Shown here one piece after another: positions 7,736 to 15,470 of a DNA stretch of 64,000 nt (positions are counted from its first letter, which is position 1; every line of letters starts with the position of its first letter). The notes below the pieces were generated by a model. That model saw only the letters and a list, made by a program, of their open reading frames with translations, was not told the origin of the DNA and did no database searches. A program made the position numbers and the translations under genes. Source of the stretch: Antrihabitans stalactiti (GTDB taxonomy: Bacteria; Actinomycetota; Actinomycetes; Mycobacteriales; Mycobacteriaceae); the NCBI RefSeq assembly GCF_012932915.1, contig NZ_VCQU01000012.1:1-64000 (forward strand), written 5' to 3'.

Positions 7736-9115
7736 CTAATCCTGTTGTCCGAGTGGCACAGTGACCGAAAAGATGGTTCCACCTCGGGGCGCATCGGCTA
7801 TCGCGACCGTTCCGCCGTGCACCCGCACGATCTGCTCGACGATCGACAGCCCGAGACCGGCGCCGCCGGACGCCCGTGCCCGTGCGGTATCGAGTCTGAC
7901 GAATCGTTGGAAAACCCGGTCTCGTTCGTGACGGGGTATCCCGGGTCCGTCGTCGCGCACCTTGATCACGGCCTGATCGTTGTCGGGATGACACGAGAGG
8001 GTCACTGTCGAGCTGGCATGGCGGGCAGCATTGTCGACCAGGTTTCGAATCACGCGACTCAGCGCCGCTGGGTCGCAGACGACGCGGCACGGCTCGACAT
8101 GGACGACGGTCTGCACTGATCCGATGCGTCGCAGTCGGCCGGCCTCGGCGAGCAACAGATCGTCGAGATCGACATCGACACGTTGCCTTTCCACCGCATT
8201 TTCATCCGAACGCGCCAACAACAGGAGGTCCTCGATGAGTTGATTCATCCGCCTCGCCTCCGGCAACAGCGACTCGTCGATCAACTCCTTGTCGATCAGA
8301 TCGGGCCGACCGGCTGCAATTTCGAGTGCGGTCGTAATTGTCGCGAGCGGGCTGCGCAGCTCATGGCTGGCGTCGCTGATGAAACGTTGCTGTGCGGCTT
8401 GGCCGGTCTCGAGCCGGCCGAGCATCTCGTTCATCGTGGTCGCAAGGTGGGCGATTTCGTCCCGCGCGTCGGGAACCGGCACTCGCTCGGCGAGGTCGGT
8501 ACTCGAGATCGCTGCCACCCGCCCCCGGATGTTCTCGACCGGCCGCAGTGCAGCACCGACCAGTCGATAGGTACTGACCACCACGACCGCTATCAATATC
8601 GGCGCGCCGGTCGCCAGCAGTACTGCGACTCTGCTGACCACTGATTCGACCGGTTCTCGATCGGCGCCGACCAAGATCGTCACAGTGCCGCCGACGACAG
8701 CGGTCGCCCGGCCCGACACCCAATAGTCGAACGCGCCCTCGGGCCCTTCGACCCTGCCGAAATCGGTCAGCTGCCCGTCGGTCATCGACGTCTTCACCAG
8801 CGGCTGCGCAGGTGCACCGTTGGATGCTGCAACCACTGCACCGCTCGCGTCGACTATCTGGACTGCGCCGATCTGGCTGTCGGTGGCCAACAACGAGCGG
8901 TCGAGCTCGGTGGGTGAATCGGTCTCGAGCTGTACACAGATCTGGTCCGCGCGCGACGCTGCAGCATCTTGGGCAGTCGTTTCCAGCGAGCGGTAGAGCA
9001 CCAGCAAGAGCAGCCCGCTAGCGATCGCAAAGCTCACGCTCACCACCAGGGCGGCGGCGACAGCTGACTTGGCTCGCACACTCCAGCGCATCGGGTTCAA
9101 CGATTCGACGATCAT
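7736..9115 (-). CDS. Sensor histidine kinase (HAMP, HisKA, HATPase)
   Basis: A 459-residue membrane kinase. After a short N-terminus, TM1 (AVAAALVVSVSFAIASGLLLL) is followed by an extracytoplasmic domain of about 110 residues, TM2 (VAVLLATGAPILIAVVVV), a HAMP linker (ALRPVENIRGRVAAISSTDL), the dimerisation helix with His at about residue 251 (FISDASHELRSPLATI), and the ATPase domain with the N box (RVIRNLVDNAARHA), G1 (RDDGPGIP) and G2 (GGAGLGLSIVEQI). All catalytic boxes look intact. ATG 9115 is the chosen start; GGAGAG is very close, so the internal ATG 9088 is possible. The sensor domain has no recognised ligand fold. Confidence 0.9.
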   Translation of the reverse strand: MIVESLNPMRWSVRAKSAVAAALVVSVSFAIASGLLLLVLYRSLETTAQDAAASRADQICVQLETDSPTELDRSLLATDSQIGAVQIVDASGAVVAASNGAPAQPLVKTSMTDGQLTDFGRVEGPEGAFDYWVSGRATAVVGGTVTILVGADREPVESVVSRVAVLLATGAPILIAVVVVSTYRLVGAALRPVENIRGRVAAISSTDLAERVPVPDARDEIAHLATTMNEMLGRLETGQAAQQRFISDASHELRSPLATITTALEIAAGRPDLIDKELIDESLLPEARRMNQLIEDLLLLARSDENAVERQRVDVDLDDLLLAEAGRLRRIGSVQTVVHVEPCRVVCDPAALSRVIRNLVDNAARHASSTVTLSCHPDNDQAVIKVRDDGPGIPRHERDRVFQRFVRLDTARARASGGAGLGLSIVEQIVRVHGGTVAIADAPRGGTIFSVTVPLGQQD

Positions 9116-9164
9116 CACTCTCCGTTGGCTGTGCGACGGCGTGACTTGCACTCTGCCATTGCGA

Positions 9165-9183
9165 CGCTGTGCAGCGGCTGAAC
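9165..9183 (-). promoter_or_regulatory. Candidate response-regulator direct repeat upstream of the kinase
   Basis: Minus strand GTTCAGCCGCTGCACAGCG: TCAG and ACAG 11 bp apart, 50 bp before the kinase start. One of two copies in this divergent intergenic region. Confidence 0.4.
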
Positions 9184-9202
9184 GTCCCGTTGCACCGGCG
9201 CG

Positions 9203-9221
9203 TTCTCAGCGCCCTTCAGCG
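9203..9221 (+). promoter_or_regulatory. Candidate response-regulator direct repeat upstream of the secreted repeat protein
   Basis: TTCTCAGCGCCCTTCAGCG: two TCAGCG half-sites, here 10 rather than 11 bp apart, 80 bp before the start codon of the small secreted protein. Confidence 0.4.
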
Positions 9222-9300
9222 TGGTCACAGCGTTGGATGCGCATTGTCGAGCTACAGCCCTTCCCGGCTGGATTTTCAGAGAACGGAAATTGACCCAGTG

Positions 9301-9567
9301 ATGAACCGTAGAAACAAGATTATTGCCGCAGTGTGTGCAGCCCTTGCAGCCGGCGCAATCGGTGGTGGGATCGCCGTCGCCAACGCAAATCCGCCCTCAC
9401 GGCCGCCGACTCCCTCAGCGGTGGATACGCCGGAACCGGGTGATACACCCGATGTCCCGGGTGCTGTCGTCACGCCGGAGCCGGGTGACACCGCCGACGT
9501 TCCCGGCGCGGTCGATAAACCCGAACCCGGCGATAAGCCGGACGCCGGAGCCGGACAGCACAACTGA
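9301..9567 (+). CDS. Small secreted Pro/Glu/Asp-rich repeat protein
   Basis: An 88-residue protein. Residues 1-30 form a signal peptide (basic NRRNK, hydrophobic IIAAVCAALAAGAIGGGIAVA, then ANA|NP as a likely cleavage site). The mature 58 residues are acidic and low complexity: three units of roughly 14 residues with core PEPGD, two of them ending DVPGAV. No globular domain or cysteine pair is present in the mature part. It is divergent from the sensor kinase and shares its intergenic region. Possible roles are a cell-wall-spanning spacer or a ligand for the kinase sensor domain; neither is shown by the sequence. Confidence 0.75.
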   Translation: MNRRNKIIAAVCAALAAGAIGGGIAVANANPPSRPPTPSAVDTPEPGDTPDVPGAVVTPEPGDTADVPGAVDKPEPGDKPDAGAGQHN

Positions 9568-9650
9568 CGTTCTCGGCGGCTCCTGTTGGAATGCGTCGGT
9601 GAGCGTGACGGTGTCTCTTGGGTAGCTGCTGTTACGGGGCCGTTATAAAC

Positions 9651-9668
9651 GTTCAGCGTTGGTTCAGC
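9651..9668 (+). promoter_or_regulatory. Candidate response-regulator direct repeat upstream of the COG4705 gene
   Basis: GTTCAGCGTTGGTTCAGC: a perfect 7-bp direct repeat GTTCAGC with 11-bp spacing, 24 bp before the GTG start of the membrane protein. The best-conserved copy in the window. Confidence 0.55.
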
Positions 9669-9692
9669 ACCACGTCGATACGTTCTGGCCTT

Positions 9693-10934
9693 GTGACCGA
9701 AACAACGAGATCCGACGCCGTCGACACTCCCCGCGTGCTGCTGAGCAAGGTTCCAGAGATCACGATCTGGTTCTGGATCATCAAGATTCTCTGCACCACC
9801 GTCGGCGAAAGCTTCGCCGACTGGATCAACATGACTTTGGGGCTCGGTCTCAACGCGACGGCCCTGATCTTCACGGTCGTGTTCGCCGCGGTCCTGGGCT
9901 GGCAGTTGCGTGTCGACCGGTACGTGCCGTTCGTCTACTGGCTCACGGTCGTTGTCGTCAGCGTGACCGGCACGCTCTACACCGACATCCTCACTGATGA
10001 TCTCGGCGTTCCGCTGGATGTCAGCACTGGCGTGTTCGCCGCCATACTGGCGGGTGTCTTCGGCATCTGGTTCGCCCGTGAACGAACGCTCTCGATCCAC
10101 AGCATCGTCACGCTACCCAGAGAGTTGTTCTACTGGCTCGCAATCCTTGTCACCTTCGCGTTGGGGACGGCCGCCGGCGACTGGACCCTCGAACTCACCG
10201 GCTGGGGCCCCGGCACATCGGTGCTGCTGCCAGCGGGTCTGATTGTCGCCGTCGTGATCGGCTGGCGACTGCGAGCGAACGCTGTTCTCTCCTTCTGGCT
10301 TGCCTATATTCTGACCCGACCGCTCGGCGCGAATCTCGGCGACTTTCTTGCCTTACCGTCTGTTGATCGCGGCCTCGGCTTGGGCACCGCGCTGACCAGT
10401 GTCATCTTCCTCAGCGCGATCCTGGCTACGGTCGTCTACCTCACGCGTACTCGCCGCGACGTCATCGAAGGGGTCGAACCCACCGACGCGCCGTCGGGCC
10501 GCGAACGAATCATGCTCGCCTACTACGCAGTAGTCGCGGTCGCGACTGCGGCTCTGCTCATCTGGGCCAACGCACAGCCGCACGAACAGGCGGCGAGCGA
10601 GGAGGAGTCCGGTTCATCGTCGATGACGGAGACGCTCCCACCCGGTCGTGCCGCGGCAAGTTTCCCGCCCGCAGAGATTTCAACATTCCGAACCATCGCA
10701 GCCGACACACTCACCAAGGTGCACGGAGGCAACCAATCTGCGGCGACCGCGCGGATCAAGGATCTCGAAACCGCATGGGACGACGACGAAGCCACCCTCC
10801 GGCCGATGGACAAGGCCGGCTGGGCGGTACTCGACGGTCGGATCGACGAAGTCCTCAAGGCAATCCGCGCAAGCAACCCCGATCCCGCGACCGAGACCCA
10901 AGCGCTCACCGACCTGCTCACCGAGCTGAAGTAG
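9693..10934 (+). CDS. COG4705-type membrane protein with soluble C-terminal extension
   Basis: A 413-residue protein. Residues 1-300 are repeated membrane segments, with pairs such as VPEITIWFWIIKILCTTVGESFADW and LPRELFYWLAILVTFALGTAAGDW showing the internal repeat and conserved (T/A)xGE/D..AD/W signature of the COG4705 family. After the last helix comes a Ser/Glu-rich linker and a soluble 80-residue tail (TIAADTLTKVHGGNQSAA, then WAVLDGRIDEVLKAIRASNPD), predicted all helical. GTG 9693 was preferred because upstream residues do not look membrane-like. Family members are often annotated as manganese-related or uncharacterised; function is unknown. The preceding GTTCAGC repeat places it with the two-component genes. 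Confidence 0.75.
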   Translation: MTETTRSDAVDTPRVLLSKVPEITIWFWIIKILCTTVGESFADWINMTLGLGLNATALIFTVVFAAVLGWQLRVDRYVPFVYWLTVVVVSVTGTLYTDILTDDLGVPLDVSTGVFAAILAGVFGIWFARERTLSIHSIVTLPRELFYWLAILVTFALGTAAGDWTLELTGWGPGTSVLLPAGLIVAVVIGWRLRANAVLSFWLAYILTRPLGANLGDFLALPSVDRGLGLGTALTSVIFLSAILATVVYLTRTRRDVIEGVEPTDAPSGRERIMLAYYAVVAVATAALLIWANAQPHEQAASEEESGSSSMTETLPPGRAAASFPPAEISTFRTIAADTLTKVHGGNQSAATARIKDLETAWDDDEATLRPMDKAGWAVLDGRIDEVLKAIRASNPDPATETQALTDLLTELK

Positions 10935-11206
10935 TTCCACGCACGGAGGCGGGGTTGTGCAGGCCTGGACCCCAAAAACCGTTGTGTCAGTACCACTAGC
11001 GAACGACTTTCCAGCGGGCGGGCCGCCAGCCGCGTTCTGCGCGAGCTCGGATGGCGCGGCTCTACACGGAACGTCTCGCCGTTGACATGAGCCGCTCGTG
11101 TACCAAATCGAACCGGGCGAGAACGAAATTTATTGATGCGGCGGGCGATCGGCGCGCGGCAAGTCAGCTGATCCCGGAGACGACGCTAGAAGCGGCTAGT
11201 GCAGGG

Positions 11207-11600
11207 TCAGCTAGCTCTATAGATGGGCGTCGTGCCGTCGCGTCTGGCAAGGCCGGCAACGCCCGCCGCGACCCACGGGGCCACGACAGCGACGGCCTTG
11301 ATCGCGCCGGCTCGTCCGACCAGGTGGGCACTTCCGATCCCGACCAGCAGGTCGCCGGAGTCACTCGCCACCCGGCCGTCGCCCACCGGCGGAACTCCTC
11401 GCGCCGGCCCCGCGCCCAGGCAAATACGCACCGCCGCCGAAGGACGAGGGCGCCTGCCCTGATCGTGCGCATCAGCAAAGCGTTTGTACCGTTTCGAGCA
11501 TCCTCACATGGCAACACGACTGTCGGCGCTGCGATCAGCAGCACGCCGACGCCGATCCGTGCGGACGCCAGCAGCAGTGGAAGGTCGACGCGCTCTCATG
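11207..11600 (-). pseudogene. Frameshifted remnant of a small multi-pass membrane protein
   Basis: Three minus-strand frames together give one coherent membrane sequence: RIGVGVLLIAAPTVVL in one frame, then a switch after CVFAWARG into the frame containing DSGDLLVGIGSA and GAIKAVAVVAPWVAAGVAGLARR. This resembles the short four-helix DUF4267-like proteins of actinobacteria. At least two indels separate the parts, and the 5' end (about 11545-11600) is in a third frame. The long opposite-strand frame at 11051-11632 is Arg/Ser-rich and looks non-coding. Nothing else is supported between 10935 and 11206 or between 11601 and 11835. Confidence 0.4.
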
Positions 11601-11859
11601 AGTCGGACTGCTTGCCGAGGGGAGGTGGCTGATTTCCATCAGAGCCGCATGGACGAGTCGCGCGTGAAATCCCTTGGAAGTCTTGATCGGCGTCACCTCA
11701 CTGACCATATCGCCGTTGCATCCCTCATGGACGGACGTCCGGATGTGACCGCCTACGATGAGTCGGGTGTGAGGTCGGCACGAATGTAGCTGCCTAGTCT
11801 GAAGTTGGCGATCGCCATGGGGATCTAGCCGACGCGTGGAGGTGGGGCGGTTGGGGCGG

Positions 11860-13164
11860 GTGACCGAGTGGTCGCTGCTGGATGGCCCGCTGCCATGGCT
11901 GATCACGGTGGCGGGTGTTGGTGGGGGTCTGTGGCTTGTGTGCGTGCGCCGACGATGGTTTGTGCGGCGCGCGGTGCCGACGGCGATTGTGGTCGCGGTG
12001 GTGGTGACCGGGATTGTGCGGGTTGTGGTCGAGCGATGGTGGCGGCCGTTCCCGGATTCGGTGCCGATGGCGATTTGTGCGTACTTCGCTTGTGGTGTCT
12101 GCGCAGTGGTGTTGGTCGTGCCGCGGATAGTCGCTTCCGCCGGGGTGGCGGGGCGGGTGATATCGGGGGTAGCGGGAGTTGGGGTGCTCTTGGCGTTGAC
12201 CCTTCAGGCGAACGTGTTCTTTGCGCAGTATCCGACGATCGGGGACCTGTTGGAGTTGGCGCCCGCGAACGAGATCCCGTTTGCCGATGTTCCCGGTCCG
12301 ACGACCGTGGTGACGGGCGTCCCGTTGGAGCCGGTGTGGCGGACGGTCCCCACCGCGGCGACGGTGGGCGCGACGCCGGGACGGGTGGTCGCCGACCTCC
12401 CCATTCCCGGTGCGAGGTCGGGGTTCCCGGCGCGGTCGGCGCAGTTGTATTTGCCGCCAGCCTATTTCGCGTCCCCCCGCCCGTTGCTGCCAGTTCTGAT
12501 TTTGCTTCCCGGGCAGCCGGGTTCGCCGTCGGACTGGTTTCACGGCGGTAGATTGACGGCCACGATGGACGCGTTCGCGGCGGCGCATGCGGGGTTGGCG
12601 CCCGTCGTCGTTGTCGCCGACGAGAACGGCGGTTCCTTCGACAATCCGGTGTGTCTGGATTCGCGCCTCGGTAATGCGGCAACGTATCTGGCGGTCGACG
12701 TGCCCGACTGGGTCCGCACGCATCTGCAGGTCGACCCGACGCCCACGTCGTGGGCGATCGCTGGCATCTCCTCGGGCGGTACGTGCGCGTTGCAGATGGC
12801 GACCAATTATCCCCAGGTCTATCCGACGTTCTTCGACATGTCGGGAGATTTGGAGCCGACGTTGGGAGATCGGAGTCAGACGGTGGATGCGGCGTTTGGT
12901 GGCGACGACGCCGCGTTCACCCGGGTCAACCCCGTGGATTTGATGCGCGTGCGCAGCTATCCGGAATCGAACGGTCTGTTCGTGACCGGCGTAGAAGACT
13001 CCGACGGGCTCGCCGCACAACGTTCGGTCTGCGGTGCGGCGACCGAGGCGGAGATGCGAACGAGGTGCGTCGAGGTTTCCGGCGGCCATGACTGGTCGGT
13101 GTGGTCGTCCGCGCTGAGTGACGAAATGGATTGGCTGGCAACGCGGTTGGGGCTCATCCCGTGA
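11860..13164 (+). CDS. Membrane-anchored alpha/beta-hydrolase (esterase D/antigen 85-like fold)
   Basis: About 434 residues. Three or four N-terminal transmembrane helices (WLITVAGVGGGLWLVCV, AVPTAIVVAVVVTGIVRVVV, MAICAYFACGVCAVVLVVP, VISGVAGVGVLLALTL) precede an extracytoplasmic hydrolase domain. The nucleophile elbow is AIAGISSGGTCAL, the oxyanion region is LILLPGQPGSPSDWF, and the catalytic His is in VSGGHDWSVW near the C-terminus. The layout is shared by actinobacterial esterase-family proteins related to mycolyltransferases. The start is uncertain: GTG 11860, TTG 11851 or GTG 11836 are in frame, and a GGAGG lies at 11838. It is one of the few intact genes in a decayed stretch. Confidence 0.8.
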   Translation: MTEWSLLDGPLPWLITVAGVGGGLWLVCVRRRWFVRRAVPTAIVVAVVVTGIVRVVVERWWRPFPDSVPMAICAYFACGVCAVVLVVPRIVASAGVAGRVISGVAGVGVLLALTLQANVFFAQYPTIGDLLELAPANEIPFADVPGPTTVVTGVPLEPVWRTVPTAATVGATPGRVVADLPIPGARSGFPARSAQLYLPPAYFASPRPLLPVLILLPGQPGSPSDWFHGGRLTATMDAFAAAHAGLAPVVVVADENGGSFDNPVCLDSRLGNAATYLAVDVPDWVRTHLQVDPTPTSWAIAGISSGGTCALQMATNYPQVYPTFFDMSGDLEPTLGDRSQTVDAAFGGDDAAFTRVNPVDLMRVRSYPESNGLFVTGVEDSDGLAAQRSVCGAATEAEMRTRCVEVSGGHDWSVWSSALSDEMDWLATRLGLIP

Positions 13165-13185
13165 CGAGCCCGCCATCGGGGGCTG

Positions 13186-13720
13186 TCAACGGTCAGCGGA
13201 CCGCGGCATTGCGGCAGCGGAGAGGGCGTCGGAGATTTTCTGATGACCCGCATGGTTGGGATGGTCACCGTCGTCGGCGAGCAATTCGGTGGGATCATCG
13301 GTTTCGGCGGTCCGTTTGAACGCGCGTAGTAGGTCCACGTAGGTGGCGTCATGCGCGGCCACCACTTCCTCGGTGACACCGTCGACTCGGCGGGTGAGTT
13401 CGGCGCTATCGGCCTCGCAACGTGGTCCGTACTGTTGCAGCGCGACGTCACCGTCGGGGAACACATTCCAGTACCCAGTGACGAGAACAGTTGCTGGACG
13501 ACCGTCGTCTAACTGGGTGAGCCGCTGCAGAATTGCGGTGAGGTTGCCGCGAAGCCCGTCGAATTCGGGGTCGACATCGGTGTGTGCCGGTCTTCGTTCT
13601 GTCCGCCGTCGAGATAGGTATCGAGCAGGGGTGCGAAGTCGTTGGCACCGATCGTGACGGTGACGACATCATCGCTCACGGCGGCGGCATCCCCGCCATC
13701 GGCGCCGAGGGATTCCAGCA
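13186..13720 (-). pseudogene. Frameshifted SGNH/GDSL hydrolase
   Basis: Two minus-strand frames join into one SGNH hydrolase. The upstream frame carries DDVVTVTIGANDFAPLLDTYLDGG (block III, GAND). After an indel near 13590-13605 the sequence continues in another frame as VDPEFDGLRGNLTAILQRL, VLVTGYWNVFPDGD and ends with the block V motif DGDHPNHAGHQKIS (catalytic Asp and His). Block I (GDS) and the N-terminus are missing. Orientation is divergent from the phospholipase pseudogene at 13780. Confidence 0.7.
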
Positions 13721-13779
13721 GGTCTGTTTTTGTTGCTCGTTCATCGCGTCGTCCGCGGATCCAATGCAGCATGAAGCCA

Positions 13780-15407
13780 TGAACGGTCACGCGCCAGCCC
13801 CTTCGGAGCGCTTCCGCCCACACGTGTTCCGGACCCTGTCCGTCGGGGCGGCGGTGCTTGCCTTGGCGGTGTCGACGTGCACGAAATCAGCTGAGCCTGA
13901 GGGTGATTCGTCGGCAGACACGGCAACGCCGATCCGCGCAGTGGTCTGTTCCAGGACAATGTGGTCGTTCGACCATTACTTCGGCACCTACCCTGCGGCG
14001 ATCAACAGCGACGGGCCGCGATTCACCACGAAGCCGGACACACCGCTGGTCGACGGACTCACACCGGACCTGTTGGCCCACAACCCGAATCAGGCGCAAC
14101 CGATGCGCCTCGGTGGTAACGATCAACAGGTCGTGTGCGACCAAGACCACAAGTACCTCGACGAGGAGAAGGCGTTTCACGGCGGTGCGATGGATCAATT
14201 CGTCGAACACACCGAGGTCGCGACCCGCACACCGCCGACGTTCAGCCGCCCCGGCATGGTGATGGACTATTACGACGGCAACTCGGTGATCGCGCTGTGG
14301 AACTACGCCCACTACTCGATGAGCGACAATTCCTACAACGCGACGTTCGGACCGTCGACACCCGGCGCACTGAACCTGGTCTCCGGCCAAACCCATGGTG
14401 TGACAAAAGAATTCCTGCAGGACGGTAGGGTGTTCACTACCGGTGAGGTGCTCGAGGGCGCGGGCAAGGGTCGAGGCACCGTCATCGGCGATCCGCAGCC
14501 CTTCGGCGATGAGTGCTCGACCCGTGATCAGGTCCAGCTCAGCAGCGCCGGCAAGAACATCGGCGATCTTCTCAAGGTGAAGGGTGTCACCTGGGGATTC
14601 TTTCAGGGTGGATTCAAACCGACCGAACGCAAGCCGGACGGTCCCGCGGTGTGCGGCGCCGCGCACGACGTCGGAACTGGCCTCGGGGGTACCGGCAAAA
14701 AGGGGGCTCTGCCGTTCGGTACAAAGGATGACTACATTCCCATCACGAGCCTTTCCAGTACTACGCGTCGACGGCGAATCCAAAACACCTGCCGCCCAGC
14801 GCAGTTGAGATGATCGGTCGAACAGACGAGGCGAATCACCAATTTGATCTGGCCGACTTCTGGGCCGCAGCCGATGCCGGTCATCTCCCCGCGGCTATTT
14901 GAAGGCACCGGCGTACCAGGACGGACACGCCGCCTACTCTGATCCGCTTGACGAACAGCAATATCTTGTCGAGACCATTAACCGGTTGCCGCGGCTGCCC
15001 GACTGGAAGGACACCGCGATCGTCATCGCCTACGGCGACTCCGACGCTGGTACGACCACAAGGCCCCGCCGTTGATCTCGACGTCCGCCTCGTCCGAAGA
15101 CGCGTTGAGCGGCCCGCGGGTATGCGGCGATACTGCAACGCAACCTGCGAAGTATCAGGGACGCTGCGGGTTTGGGCCGCGTCTGCTATTGCTGGTGATC
15201 TCGCCGTACGCCAAACCGAACTTCGTCGACCACACGGTGACCGACCATGTGTCGATCCTGCGGTTCATCGAGGACAACTGGACGACCGGTCGCATCGGCG
15301 ATGATTCGTTCGACGATCGCTCAGGCACCCTCGACGGGATGTTCGACTTCGCCGCCCCGACGCAGGGTGGCTTGAAGCTTGATCCACGCACCGGCAACCC
15401 GGTGTGA
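13780..15407 (+). pseudogene. Frameshifted phospholipase C / acid phosphatase-type phosphoesterase
   Basis: A secreted phosphoesterase-family enzyme (phospholipase C/AcpA type) broken by several single-base changes. A leader (VFRTLSVGAAVLALAVSTC) is followed by SFDHYFGTYP, the long middle part with MDYYDGNSVIALWNYAHYSMSD and GVTWGFFQGGFKP, then after a shift near 14740 HHEPFQYYASTANPKHLPPS, after a second shift LKAPAYQDGHAAYSDP and IVIAYGDSD, and after a third WYDHKAPP and ISPYAKPNFVDHTVTDHVSI. The metal-binding region near 13940-13966 holds two compensating indels, so the usual FQENVSFDHYF reads SRTMWSFDHYF. At least five indels in total. Family enzymes hydrolyse phosphate esters outside the cell. 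Confidence 0.85.
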
Positions 15408-15470
15408 CTGTCCTCGTCGCCGTGCGGCGATGACTCGCTGATCTGCCCTTGACACCGAGCGCTTGAACCA

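Noticed and set aside
11611-11631. Left attachment site for the serine recombinase (TGCCGAGGGGAGG similar to the tRNA end)
   Set aside because: Similarity is limited to a G-rich run and is not convincing as a recombination core.
11051-11632. 193-residue plus-strand gene
   Set aside because: Ser/Arg/Ala composition without structure; the minus strand gives a coherent though frameshifted membrane protein.
11794-13176. 460-residue minus-strand frame opposite the esterase gene
   Set aside because: Mostly Arg/His/Pro without any fold pattern; the plus strand has signal, TM and hydrolase motifs.
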